DNA of 64,000 nt from Blastococcus sp. TML/M2B. GTDB lineage: Bacteria > Actinomycetota > Actinomycetes > Mycobacteriales > Geodermatophilaceae. The position numbers and the translations under genes were made by a program. The notes under the pieces were generated by a model. That model was not told where the DNA came from. It did no database searches and was given only the letters and a program-made list of their open reading frames with translations. Of this stretch, positions 36,189 to 45,396 are shown piece by piece. The stretch covers positions 930,001-994,000 of the forward strand of contig NZ_JAENZZ010000001.1 in the NCBI RefSeq assembly GCF_016612865.1. The letters are read 5' to 3'. The first letter of the stretch is position 1. Each line of letters opens with the position of its first letter.

Positions 36189-36746
36189 CTAGGCGACCGG
36201 CCCCTCGCCCCGGGAGCCAGCCGTCGCCGGCCAGTGGACGAGGCCGTCCGCGGCGAGGACGGCGCCGTCGGCGGTGCGGTGCGGCGCCTGCCGCCCGTCG
36301 GGCATCAGGTGGGTCACCGGCACGCCCCGGGCCAGGACGGCGACGTCGGCGATCAGCCGCCGGTGGCAGCGCCACCACACGCTCTCGCTGCACATCACCG
36401 CCACCGTCGCGTCCCCGGCGGTGGCGAGCAGCTCGTCGAGCGCCTCGGCGAACTCCGGCGTCCGGGTGTGCGCGGCGTAGGCGGCGAACTGCGCGACGGT
36501 CCACCAGCCGTCGGCGACCGGCGCTCCCGCCGGCAGGCTGCGCCGGCCGCCGAGCCGGGCGTCCCAGCGGTAGCCGACGCCGAGCTCCGGCACCCAGCGC
36601 TCGAGCTCCTCCCGGCGGACGTCGGGGTTGACCCGGCTGCCCGGGAAGCGGCGCACGTCGACGAGCTCGTCGAGACCGGCCGCGCGCAGCGCGGCGCCGA
36701 GCTCGGCGCGGTCGCGCGGCCCGTGGCCGACGGTCAGCAGCGGCAC
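36189..36746 (-). CDS. DUF488 protein
   Basis: About 185 residues from GTG 36746, where the family start PLLTVGHGPRD begins. DUF488 signatures: VDVRRFPGSRVNP near residue 30 and CSESVWWRCHRRLIAD with two cysteines and a His near residue 130. The function of DUF488 is unknown; the Cys/His set suggests a metal or redox role. It lies 11 bases upstream of the heme oxygenase gene on the same strand and may share its transcript. Confidence 0.85.
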   Translation of the reverse strand: MPLLTVGHGPRDRAELGAALRAAGLDELVDVRRFPGSRVNPDVRREELERWVPELGVGYRWDARLGGRRSLPAGAPVADGWWTVAQFAAYAAHTRTPEFAEALDELLATAGDATVAVMCSESVWWRCHRRLIADVAVLARGVPVTHLMPDGRQAPHRTADGAVLAADGLVHWPATAGSRGEGPVA

Positions 36747-36772
36747 GGTCCAGGCCTGCCCGTGCCCGCTCG

Positions 36773-37117
36773 TCAGCCCGTCGCCCGCGCCGCCGCGGCG
36801 TGCAGCGAGCGGATGAACAGGACCTCCTCGCCCGACCGGCGCAGCCAGGTGCGCAGCCCCGCGACGTCGGCCCGGTTGCGGTCGCGCAGCTGGCCGAGGT
36901 TCACCTGGCGGGTGCTGGCCTGCGCCCGCTGCGCGGTGGGCAGCGCGCGGCCCTCGGCGCGGGCGACGGCGGTCAGCCCGGCGCCCAGGAAGACCAGCTC
37001 CCGGATCTCGGTGAGCTCCTCCAGGAGGGCGTCGGCCGCGGGGTCCTCGGCGGCCAGCAGGGTCAGGAACTCGTCGGCGCGGCGGCGCCCCTCGGCGGCG
37101 GAGTCGTCGGAAGTCAC
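36773..37117 (-). CDS. hypothetical helical protein (114 residues)
   Basis: A mostly helical, charged protein without a recognised domain; TSTRQVNLGQLRDRNRADV and LRTWLRRSGEEVLFIRSLH stand out. GTG start at 37117. It is followed on the same strand by the DUF488 gene. Confidence 0.6.
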   Translation of the reverse strand: MTSDDSAAEGRRRADEFLTLLAAEDPAADALLEELTEIRELVFLGAGLTAVARAEGRALPTAQRAQASTRQVNLGQLRDRNRADVAGLRTWLRRSGEEVLFIRSLHAAAARATG

Positions 37118-37165
37118 CGCACCACTGTCCCCCGGCCGGTGTGGCCGGGGGGCAGGGGGTGCTCG

Positions 37166-37996
37166 TCAGGCGTCGCGGCGGGAGAAGACCACCCAGGCGA
37201 CCGCGAGCAGCGCCGCCACCTCCGCGGCGAAGACCGCGAAGCCGGGCAGCGGCGCCATGAGCTCGGGGTTGAAGGACACCGGCGCGGCGATGGGGGAGCC
37301 CGCGTTGCCCGGCAGCAGCTTCGCCGTCCACTCGCCCCACGCGCCCGGCAGCAGGAAGGCCATGGTGCCGACGACGAAGACCAGGGCGAGCACGGCCGAC
37401 AGCGCGGCCGCGGTGTGCCGGACGAGCAGCCCGACGGCCGCGGCGAGCAGTCCCAGGCCGGCCAGGTAGAGGCCGCTGCCGACCAGCGAGCGCAGCACGC
37501 CGTCGTCGGTCAGCGCCAGACCGACGCCCTCGCGGTCGAGGAACCAGTTGCCGGCGAGGTAGCCGGCCACTGCGGTGACCGTGCCGAGCACGAACAGGGT
37601 GCCGGTGAGGACCAGCGCCTTCGCCGCCAGCACGGAGCCGCGCTTCGGGGTGGCGGCCAGCGTGGCCCGGATCATCCCGGTGCCGTACTCGGCGGTGACC
37701 GTCAGCGTGCCCAGGACGACGGCGGTGATCTGGGCGAACGTCATGCCGAAGGTGATGAACGAGCCGGGGGACTCGTCGGCCTCCCCGCTGGCCAGCCACT
37801 CGGCGTTGGTGGCGCAGATCAGCGCGGTCATCCCGGCGCCGAGGACGAAGAGCATCACGGCCGACCACACGGTCGAGCGCACCGACCAGAACTTGATCCA
37901 CTCCGAGCGGAGGGTGGAGCCGAACCCGGGTCGCGTGCCGGGCACGTTGCGGCGCGGGTCGAGGACGACGGTGCTGCTGGTGGCGGTGACGGTCAT
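37166..37996 (-). CDS. ABC-2 type transporter permease
   Basis: A protein of 276 residues with about six hydrophobic segments and the ABC-2 start LRSEWIKFWSVRSTVWS; VTAEYGTGMIRATLAATPKR is the usual loop of this family. Its ATG overlaps the stop of the ATPase gene (ATGA). Together they form an exporter, possibly of the antibiotic/bacitracin-resistance type; the substrate is unknown. Confidence 0.9.
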   Translation of the reverse strand: MTVTATSSTVVLDPRRNVPGTRPGFGSTLRSEWIKFWSVRSTVWSAVMLFVLGAGMTALICATNAEWLASGEADESPGSFITFGMTFAQITAVVLGTLTVTAEYGTGMIRATLAATPKRGSVLAAKALVLTGTLFVLGTVTAVAGYLAGNWFLDREGVGLALTDDGVLRSLVGSGLYLAGLGLLAAAVGLLVRHTAAALSAVLALVFVVGTMAFLLPGAWGEWTAKLLPGNAGSPIAAPVSFNPELMAPLPGFAVFAAEVAALLAVAWVVFSRRDA

Positions 37997-38922
37997 CGGG
38001 GAGCTCCTGCGTGGTCGGCGCCGGTGCGAGCGGAGTACTCGACGCTCGAGGCGGTCAGGGTCATGAACGCGTCCTCGAGGGAGGAGCGCACGAGGGTCAG
38101 CTCGTGCAGGCGGAGGTCCGTGCCGGCGACCAGCTCGCCGACGGCGGCGGCGTCCAGTCCCTGCACGCGCAGCTCGTCGTCGACCGCGAGGACGTCGGCG
38201 CCGGCGGCGCGCAGCAGGTCGGTGACCGCGCCGCGCTGGGGCGTGCGGACGCGCACGAAGGAGGCGGCGTGCTCGGCGATGAAGTCCGGCATCGAGCAGT
38301 CGGCGAGGATCCGGCCGCGGCCGATGACCACGAGGTGGTCGGCGGTCAGCGCCATCTCCGACATCAGGTGGCTGGAGACGAACACGGTGCGGCCCTCGGC
38401 GGCCAGCTGCCGGGCCAGGGTGCGCACCCAGCGGATGCCCTCGGGGTCCAGCCCGTTGACCGGCTCGTCGAGGACGACGACGGGCGGGTCGCCGAGGAGC
38501 GCGACCGCGATGCCCAGCCGCTGGCCCATGCCGAGGGAGAACTTGCCGACGCGGGTGCCGGCGACCGCCTCGAGCCCGACCAGGCCGAGGACCTCGTCGA
38601 CGCGGGCGTCGGGGATCCGGTTGCTCGCGGCCAGCCAGCGCAGGTGGTCCCGGGCGGAGCGGCCGGGGTGCAGCGCCTTCGCCTCGAGCAGGGCGCCCAC
38701 CTCGCGCAGCGGCGCGGGGGCGTCGCGGTAGGCGCGGCCGTTGACCGTGACGCGGCCGGCGGTCGGCCGGTCCAGTCCGAGGACCATGCGCATCGTCGTC
38801 GACTTGCCGGCGCCGTTCGGGCCGAGGAAGCCGGTGACGCGGCCGGGGGCGACGGTGAAGGAGATGCCGTCGACGGCGGTCTTGGCGCCGTACTTCTTGG
38901 TGAGGCCGGAGACGTCGATCAT
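37993..38922 (-). CDS. ABC transporter ATP-binding protein (DrrA/BcrA type)
   Basis: A protein of 309 residues. Walker A is GPNGAGKST, the signature is SLGMGQRLGIAVALL, and Walker B is VVVLDEPVNGLD, followed by SSHLMSEM. The extra C-terminal ~80 residues are typical of daunorubicin/bacitracin-type export ATPases. It drives the permease encoded next. Confidence 0.93.
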   Translation of the reverse strand: MIDVSGLTKKYGAKTAVDGISFTVAPGRVTGFLGPNGAGKSTTMRMVLGLDRPTAGRVTVNGRAYRDAPAPLREVGALLEAKALHPGRSARDHLRWLAASNRIPDARVDEVLGLVGLEAVAGTRVGKFSLGMGQRLGIAVALLGDPPVVVLDEPVNGLDPEGIRWVRTLARQLAAEGRTVFVSSHLMSEMALTADHLVVIGRGRILADCSMPDFIAEHAASFVRVRTPQRGAVTDLLRAAGADVLAVDDELRVQGLDAAAVGELVAGTDLRLHELTLVRSSLEDAFMTLTASSVEYSARTGADHAGAPR

Positions 38923-39046
38923 GGCCGCGCGCCGGGGGAGGGAGTCGGTGGAGTCATGGCGGAGAGCCTCCCGGCCGGCGGGGGGCGGGCACATCGGGGA
39001 GCGCCCTGACCCGACCCTGAACCGCCCCCTACGGGCCTTCCCCGCC

Positions 39047-39100
39047 CCACATCGCCGATGTGGTCTCATCCGGGACGCGGACGGCCCCGGATCGCCGATG
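39047..39100. repeat. palindrome with a partial second copy
   Basis: CCACATCG-C-CGATGTGG (39047-39063) is a perfect hairpin; ATCGCCGATGTGG recurs at 39091-39103 without its left arm. It lies in the gap before the flavoprotein stop codon and after the start of the ABC ATPase region, and resembles the other short palindromes of this window. Confidence 0.6.
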
Positions 39101-39108
39101 TGGGTGTC

Positions 39109-40191
39109 TCAGGCGGTCCGGGCGAGCTCCGGGCGGAGCAGCCGGCGCAGCTGGCGGGCGGCGGACTGCCCGGCCCGGTTGGCGCCGATCGTGCTGGCAG
39201 AGGGGCCGTAGCCGACCAGGTGGAGGCGGGGCTCGCCGGCCACGTGCGTGCCGTCCATCCGGATGCCCCCGCCCGGTGCGCGCAGGCGCAGCGGTGCGAG
39301 GTGGCCGACGGCGGCGCGGAAGCCGGTGGCCCACAGGATGACGTCGGCCCGCTGGGTGGTGCCGTCCTCCCAGGCGACGCCGTCGGGGGTGATCCGGTCG
39401 AAGACCGGCCGCCGCACCAGGACGCCGCGGTCCAGCCCGTCGCGCACGTAGGGCGTGGAGGTGAGCAGCCCGGTCAGCCCGACGACGCTTCCCGGGCGGC
39501 GGCCCTCGCGCACCGCGCGCTCGACCTCGGCGACGACCGCCCGGCCCGCGTCCTCGTCGAAGACGCCGTCCCGCCAGACCGGCTCGCGGCGGGTGACCCA
39601 CGTGGTCGAGGTGACCCGGCTGATCTCGCTGAGCAGCTGGGTGGCCGAGGCGCCGCCACCCACGACGACGACGTGCTGCCCGCGGAACTCCTCGGCGGTG
39701 CGGTAGTCGACGGTGTGCAGTTGCCGGCCCCGGAAGGTCTCCTGGCCGGGGTAGCGCGGGACGAACGGCCGGGTCCAGGTGCCGGTGGCGTTGACGACGG
39801 CGCGCGCGGTCCAGGTGCCGGCGTCGGACTCCACGAGGAAGCGGTCGTCGTCGGTGCGGCGGACGGCGGTGACGCGCACCGGACGGAGCACCGGCAGGTC
39901 GAAGCGGCGCTCGTACTCCGCGTAGTAGGCGGGCACCGACTCGACGGCCGGTGCCGCGGGGTCGGCCGGCTCGAACGGCAGGCCGGGCAGGTCGTGCACC
40001 CGGTGCGTGGTGGTCAGGGTGAGCGAGGGCCAGCGGTGCTGCCAGGCGCCGCCGGGGGCGCCGTCCCCGTCCAGGACGACGAAGCCGGTGGACCGCTCGA
40101 AGCCCTGCCGCAGCAGGCCGTAGGCGGTGGACAGCCCCGCCTGACCGGCGCCGATCACGACGACGTCGGCGTGGCGGTCCCGGTCGGTCAT
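39109..40191 (-). CDS. FAD-dependent monooxygenase-like oxidoreductase (CzcO/FMO type)
   Basis: A protein of 360 residues with two dinucleotide-binding motifs: GAGQAGLSTAYGL near the N-terminus for FAD and VVVGGGASATQLL near residue 185 for NADPH. NATGTWTRPFVP between them and ILWATGFRA near the C-terminus are typical of flavin monooxygenase-like proteins. Substrate unknown. It diverges from the liv operon. Confidence 0.88.
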   Translation of the reverse strand: MTDRDRHADVVVIGAGQAGLSTAYGLLRQGFERSTGFVVLDGDGAPGGAWQHRWPSLTLTTTHRVHDLPGLPFEPADPAAPAVESVPAYYAEYERRFDLPVLRPVRVTAVRRTDDDRFLVESDAGTWTARAVVNATGTWTRPFVPRYPGQETFRGRQLHTVDYRTAEEFRGQHVVVVGGGASATQLLSEISRVTSTTWVTRREPVWRDGVFDEDAGRAVVAEVERAVREGRRPGSVVGLTGLLTSTPYVRDGLDRGVLVRRPVFDRITPDGVAWEDGTTQRADVILWATGFRAAVGHLAPLRLRAPGGGIRMDGTHVAGEPRLHLVGYGPSASTIGANRAGQSAARQLRRLLRPELARTA

Positions 40192-40348
40192 GCCCGGTCA
40201 ACGGCGGCCCGCCCCGCGGCCTTCCCGCCGTCGTCCGAGGTCACGGCTCGGTGGTCAGCGCGACGGAAGGGGTGCCCCATCCGTCGTCGGGCCCTACAGT
40301 GCCGATCATGTGGTCCAGATCACATTCCGACGTGGGACGGGGGCGCTC

Positions 40349-41146
40349 GTGCTGACCGTCGACGACCTGCACGTGACCTACGGGGGTGCGGTGCAGGCGC
40401 TGCGCGGCATCTCCCTGCAGGTGCCCGACGGCGAGGTCGTGGCCGTCCTCGGCAGCAACGGAGCGGGCAAGACGACGCTGCTGCGGGCCATCTCCGGCAC
40501 CCTGCGCCTGCAGAGCGGGCGGATCGAGTCCGGATCCGTGCGGTTCGACGGCAACGACCTGCGTGCGCGCGACCCGGCGCAGTCGGTCCGCATGGGGCTG
40601 GTGCAGGTCCCGGAGGGCCGGCGGATCTTCGGCCGGCTCACCGTCGAGGAGAACCTGCGGGCCGGCGGGATGGGGAGCCGGGACAAGGCGGCCAAGGCGC
40701 GCGCGCAGGACCGCGTCTACGACCTCTTCCCGGTGCTCCGCGAGCGCAGCTCCCAGCGCGGCGCCCTGCTCTCCGGCGGGGAGCAGCAGATGCTGGCGAT
40801 CGGCCGCGCGCTCATGGCCAGCCCGAAGCTGCTCCTGCTCGACGAGCCGTCGCTCGGGCTCGCGCCGCGCATCATCGGCCAGATCGGCGAGGTCATCGCC
40901 GAGATCAACCGGCAGGGCACCTCGGTGCTGCTGGTGGAGCAGAACGCGACCATGGCCCTCGGCGTCGCCGACCTGGCCTACGTGCTCGACGTCGGCGAGG
41001 TGTCGCTGTCGGGCAAGGCCCGCGAGCTCGCCCAGACCGACGAGGTGCAGCGCCTCTACCTCGGTCACGACGGCGAGGGGAGCGGCGACGGCGCCCCGCG
41101 CACGCGGGCGGCGTCGGGCCGCAAGCTCTCGCGGTGGACGCCGTGA
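40349..41146 (+). CDS. livF: branched-chain amino acid-type ABC transporter ATPase
   Basis: A protein of 265 residues. Walker A GSNGAGKTT, signature LLSGGEQQMLAIGRAL and Walker B LLLLDEPSLGLAP are those of LivF. The GTG at 40349 follows GGGACGGGGG. It is first in an operon with livG, livH, livM and a binding protein, each starting inside the end of the previous gene. An unusual C-terminal tail of about 25 residues follows the ATPase domain. The cargo could be branched-chain amino acids, amides or urea. Confidence 0.92.
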   Translation: MLTVDDLHVTYGGAVQALRGISLQVPDGEVVAVLGSNGAGKTTLLRAISGTLRLQSGRIESGSVRFDGNDLRARDPAQSVRMGLVQVPEGRRIFGRLTVEENLRAGGMGSRDKAAKARAQDRVYDLFPVLRERSSQRGALLSGGEQQMLAIGRALMASPKLLLLDEPSLGLAPRIIGQIGEVIAEINRQGTSVLLVEQNATMALGVADLAYVLDVGEVSLSGKARELAQTDEVQRLYLGHDGEGSGDGAPRTRAASGRKLSRWTP

Positions 41147-42022
41147 GCGCGCCGGGACCGGCCGCCGAGGTCCGGTCGGACGTCCCCCCGGTCCTCGTGG
41201 AGGGCGTCACCGTGCGGTTCGGCGCGATCACGGCCCTGTCCGAGGTCTCGTTCACGGTGGAGCCCGGCACGATCCACGCGATCATCGGCCCCAACGGCGC
41301 CGGCAAGTCGACGATGTTCAACGTCCTGTCCGGCGTCTACAAGGCGGCCGAGGGCCAGGTCCGCTTCGGCGAGCACCGCCTCGACCGGATGCGGCCGTAC
41401 CAGATCGCCGGCATCGGGGTGGCGCGGTCCTTCCAGAACATCGCGCTGTCGGCAGGGCAGAGCGTGGCCGAGAACCTCATGCTCTGGCCGCCACCACCTG
41501 ACCCGGGCCGGCTTCGTCGCCGCGGGCCTGCGCCTGCCGCGGGCCACCCGCGAGGGCCGGGTCCACGGTGAGCGCGTCGCCGAGATCGCGGAGTTCCTCG
41601 AGCTCGGCGACAAGCTGCACACGCCGGTGGGGGTGCTCTCCTACGGCGACCAGAAGCGGGTCGAGGTGGCCCGGGCCCTGTGCACCGAACCGAAGTTGCT
41701 GCTGCTCGACGAGCCGGTCGCCGGCATGAACGCCCAGGAGACCGACCGGATGGCGGAGGCGGTGATCGAGATCCGGTCGGCGCTCGGGATCTCGGTGGTC
41801 CTCGTCGAGCACGACATGGGGATGGTCATGTCGCTGGCCGACCGGGTCACGGTCCTCGACTTCGGCCGCCGCATCGCCGACGGCACCCCCGCCGAGGTGC
41901 AGCGCGATCCCGAGGTCATCCGCGCCTACCTCGGCTCCGGGGACGAGATCAACCCCTCCGAGGCGGCCGAGGCCGCCGCCACCGGTGCGCACCCCTCCGA
42001 GACCCCCGGGACGCCGTCATGA
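41143..42022 (+). CDS. livG: branched-chain amino acid-type ABC transporter ATPase, interrupted by a one-base insertion
   Basis: From the GTG at 41143 (overlapping the livF stop) the protein shows Walker A GPNGAGKST and VARSFQNIAL. The frame breaks in AENLML at about 41485, where removing one T (GCTCTGGCC) gives the expected GRHHLTRAGF and continues through LSYGDQKRVEVARAL (signature) and LLLLDEPVAGMN (Walker B) to the stop at 42022. The joined protein is about 292 residues, normal for LivG. As given, the sequence would make no functional ATPase. Confidence 0.88.
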
Positions 42023-42909
42023 CCCAGTTCCTGTCGCTGCTCCTGAACGGCATCTCCCTCGGCGCGATCTACGCGCTCATCGCCCTCGGCTTCGTGGTCA
42101 TCTTCAAGGCCAGCGAGGTCGTCAGCTTCACCCAGGGCTCGCTCCTGCTGCTGGGTGCGTACTGCATCGCGCGGCTGTCCGACCCGCTCGGCTTCTACCT
42201 CGCGGCCGCGGTGGGCATCGCCATCACCGCGCTGGCCGCCTTCGTGATCGAGCGGCTGATCATCAACCGGCTGCGCGGCGCCCCGGTGATCAGCCTCGCG
42301 ATCGTGACCATCGGCGTCGACATCATCCTGCTCACCGAGCTGGTCCGCCGGATCGGCTCCGACATCCTCAACGTGCCGCACCCGTGGGGCGGGGGATCGG
42401 TCCGGATCGGTGACGTCGGCATCAGCGAGAACCGGCTGATCGCCATCATCGTGGCCGGCCTGCTCATCGCCCTGTTCTTCCTCGCCTTCAAGTTCTCCAG
42501 CTGGGGCGTGGCGATGCGCGCCTCCGCCGAGGACGGCGAGACGGCCGCGCTCATGGGCATCCGGCTGGGCCGGGTGTCGGCCCTCGCCTGGGTCGTGGCC
42601 GGCATCCTGACCGGCGTCGCGGCGCTGTTCCTCGTCGGCTCGCCGACGCCGGGGGTGAGCCCGACGGCGTACTCGGTCGCGCTCCGCGCCTTCCCCGCCG
42701 CCATCCTCGGCGGACTGGACTCCACCGGCGGCGCGCTCGTCGGGGGGCTGCTCATCGGCATGGCCGAGTCGTTCGCCGCCGGCTACCAGGACGACCTGCT
42801 GTTCCTGGGCCGCGGGTTCGGTGACGTCGTCCCGTACATCGTGATGATCGCGGTCCTGCTCGTCCGGCCGTCGGGGCTGTTCGGGACCCGGGAGCTGACC
42901 CGTGTCTGA
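42019..42909 (+). CDS. livH: branched-chain amino acid-type ABC transporter permease
   Basis: A protein of 296 residues with about eight hydrophobic segments. The N-terminus LLNGISLGAIYALIALGFVV and the conserved SWGVAMRASAEDGETAALMGI are LivH hallmarks. The ATG overlaps the livG stop (ATGA), and the 3' end overlaps livM by 8 bases. Confidence 0.94.
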   Translation: MTQFLSLLLNGISLGAIYALIALGFVVIFKASEVVSFTQGSLLLLGAYCIARLSDPLGFYLAAAVGIAITALAAFVIERLIINRLRGAPVISLAIVTIGVDIILLTELVRRIGSDILNVPHPWGGGSVRIGDVGISENRLIAIIVAGLLIALFFLAFKFSSWGVAMRASAEDGETAALMGIRLGRVSALAWVVAGILTGVAALFLVGSPTPGVSPTAYSVALRAFPAAILGGLDSTGGALVGGLLIGMAESFAAGYQDDLLFLGRGFGDVVPYIVMIAVLLVRPSGLFGTRELTRV

Positions 42910-44117
42910 GACGACCGCGACCGCCACCCGGGGCGCGTCCCGCAGCCGAGGCGGGGCGCCGCCGGCCCCGCGCCGCTCGTACCTGAAGCCGGTGCTGCTC
43001 GCCGTCGCGCTCGTGGTGGTGCTGGTCCTGCCCATCTACGTCGACGAGTTCTGGCTGCGCACCGGTTTCGCGGTGTGCGGGGCGGTGGTGGGGGCGATCG
43101 GTCTCAACCTGCTCGTCGGGACGACCGGTCAGCTGTCGCTGGCGCACGCGTTCTTCCTCGCGGTCGGCGCGGTCACCTACGTCTTCGTCGCCGGTGAGTC
43201 CGGCGGGCTGGGCCTGACAGACCTCAGCGGCCTCGGGTGGCCGCCGGTGGTCGGGATGATCGCCGGGGTCCTGCTGGCCGGCCTCGCGGGGCTGCTGTTC
43301 TCCCCGATCGCGGCCCGGTTGCGCGGCATCTACCTGGGCGTCGCGTCGCTGGGCCTGGTGTTCATCGGCCAGCACGTGCTGAACAGCTGGACGCAGGTGA
43401 CCGGCGGGTTCAACGGCCGCTCCGCACCCGAGTTCTCCCTCTTCGGGTTCACCTTCGGCAACACCGACCCCGACCTGTATGTCCTCGAGGTGCCCTTCCG
43501 CGAGGCGGAGCGGCTCTGGTACCTCGGCCTGGCCCTGGCGCTGGCCGCCTACCTGTTCGCGCGGAACCTGCTGCGCAGCCGGCCGGGCCGGGCGCTGGAG
43601 ACGCTGCGCGACAGCGAGGTCGCAGCCTCGGTCATGGGCGTCAACGTGCAGCGCTACAAGGGCCGCGTCTTCCTCGTCAGCTCGATGTACGCGGGGCTGG
43701 CCGGGGTGATGTACGCCCTCTCCATCGGCAGCATCGCGCCGGAGTCCTTCGGTCTGGAGCCGTCGATCCTCTACCTCGCGATGATCGTGCTCGGCGGGCT
43801 CGGCTCGGTGAGCGGCGCAGCTGTCGGCGCGCTCTTCGTCAGTGCGCTGCCGCTGATCTTCCAGCGGTACGCCGACGTGGTGCCCCTGGTCGGCGACGGC
43901 GGCCTGGCCGCGGGCGAGGCGGCCCGCTACCTCTTCGGGCTCGCGATCATCCTCGTCGTCCTCTTCGAGCCGGCGGGTCTGGCCGGGCCTGGCGGCCCGG
44001 TTCCGGCGAAGAGGCCGCGACGCCGGCGGCCGGGCCCGGAGCCGGTCCGCAGCAGCCACCGACGAATCCACCACCTCCGTCCCGTCCGACCCGCCAGCAC
44101 AAGGGAGCACGTCATGA
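42902..44117 (+). CDS. livM: branched-chain amino acid-type ABC transporter permease, 3' end shifted by one base
   Basis: The body is LivM: GLNLLVGTTGQLSLAHAFF, ETLRDSEVAASVMGVNV and LGGLGSVSGAAVGALF, with about ten hydrophobic segments. In the given frame no stop occurs and the reading runs on into the next gene. Dropping one C at about 43988 (after EPAGLAG) gives a typical basic LivM tail ending at TGA 44115-44117, which overlaps the ATG of the binding protein exactly as the other genes of this operon overlap. I therefore treat it as a separate gene of about 404 residues. Confidence 0.87.
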
Positions 44118-45355
44118 GACTTCGTCAGGGTTCGCGCGGCGCAGCCGCTCTGGCCGCCGTGGTGCTCGCCGCCGCCGCGGGCTGCAGCACCAAGGCGCCG
44201 GAGTCCGGCGGTGGTGGCGGTGGCGGCGACGCCGCCGACGTCCAGACCGACATCGGCGTGGAGGGCGAGACCATCCGGCTCGGCGTCCTCACCGACCTGA
44301 CCGGCGTCTTCGCCGCGCTGGGCAAGGACATCACCAACGCGAACACGCTGTTCTGGGAGGAGAACCAGGTCTGCGACACCTACACCGTCGAGCTCGACGT
44401 GCAGGACACCGGCTACGTCCCCCAGCAGGGCGTGCAGCTCTACAGCGGCATGAAGGACAGCATCCTGGCGATGCAGCAGACGATCGGGTCCCCGATCAAC
44501 ACGGCGCTGGCGCCGGAGTACGAGGCCGACCAGATCGTCAACTTCCCGTCGGCCTGGTCCAAGACGCTCACCGAGATCCCGGGCACCGGCGTGGTCGGCG
44601 CGACGTACGACGTCGAGATCGCCAACGGCTACGACTACCTGTTCGAGCAGGGGCTGCTGGCCGAGGGCGACACCGTCGGCCACATCTACTTCGAGGGCGA
44701 GTACGGGGCCAACGGGCTCGCGGGCACACAGGCGGTCGCGGAGGAGAAGAACCTGGAGGTCGTCGAGGCGCAGATCAAGGCGACCGACCAGGACATGAGC
44801 GCGCAGGTCACCCAGTTCGCCGCGGCCGGCGTCGACCTGATCGCGCTGACCGTCGCCCCCGGGCAGACGGCGTCGGTCGCGACCGTGGCCGAGGCGCAGG
44901 GCCTCGACGTCCCCATCCTGGGCAGCAATCCGGTCTTCGCCCCCGGTCTGCTGCAGGGCCCGGCCGCCAACTGGTTGAAGGAGCACCTCTACGTGGCCTC
45001 GCCGGTGTCGTCGTTCGACGCGCACCCGGAGCTGCTCGAGCAGTACAAGGAGGCCTACCCGGAGGCGACGGTCAGCCTGGGCGTGGTCGTCGGCTTCGGG
45101 ATGAGCGAGCTCATGAAGCAGGTGCTCGACGCCGCGTGCGAGAACGGTGACCTCACCCGTCAGGGTGTCGTCGACGCCTTCGAGTCCCTCGAGGAGGTCG
45201 ACACCGGCGGGCTCGTCGTCCCGATCCGCGGCTTCGAGCTGGGCAAGTCCCCGAGCCTGGAGAGCTTCGTGCTCCAGCCGGCGGACGTCGAAGGCGGCGC
45301 CACCGTCGTGGCCGAGGCCTTCGAGGGCGAGTTCGCGGAGCAGATCGCCGGCTGA
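44114..45355 (+). CDS. ABC transporter substrate-binding lipoprotein (LivJ/K type)
   Basis: A protein of 413 residues. The signal peptide ends in the lipobox AAAGC, followed by a glycine-rich linker, so the mature protein is lipid-anchored outside the membrane. The type 1 periplasmic-binding fold (Peripla_BP_6) is seen in IRLGVLTDLTGVFAALGKD and VGHIYFEGEYGANGL. It captures the substrate for the LivHM permease. GGGAG lies about 7 bases before the ATG. Confidence 0.92.
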   Translation: MRLRQGSRGAAALAAVVLAAAAGCSTKAPESGGGGGGGDAADVQTDIGVEGETIRLGVLTDLTGVFAALGKDITNANTLFWEENQVCDTYTVELDVQDTGYVPQQGVQLYSGMKDSILAMQQTIGSPINTALAPEYEADQIVNFPSAWSKTLTEIPGTGVVGATYDVEIANGYDYLFEQGLLAEGDTVGHIYFEGEYGANGLAGTQAVAEEKNLEVVEAQIKATDQDMSAQVTQFAAAGVDLIALTVAPGQTASVATVAEAQGLDVPILGSNPVFAPGLLQGPAANWLKEHLYVASPVSSFDAHPELLEQYKEAYPEATVSLGVVVGFGMSELMKQVLDAACENGDLTRQGVVDAFESLEEVDTGGLVVPIRGFELGKSPSLESFVLQPADVEGGATVVAEAFEGEFAEQIAG

Positions 45356-45364
45356 GCTGCGGGC

Positions 45365-45396
45365 ACCCGGCGCCTCTGACCGCAGGGGCGCCGGGT
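45365..45396. terminator. bidirectional hairpin terminator after the liv operon
   Basis: ACCCGGCGCC (45365-45374) pairs perfectly with GGCGCCGGGT (45387-45396) around a 12-base loop, between the end of the binding-protein gene and the stop of the convergent MFS gene. Confidence 0.7.

Noticed and set aside
42902-45355. An open frame that fuses the LivM permease to the substrate-binding lipoprotein (817 codons).
   Set aside because: The linker is low-quality, the binding protein has its own lipobox signal and ribosome binding site, and removing one base gives a normal LivM end overlapping the next ATG like the other genes of the operon.
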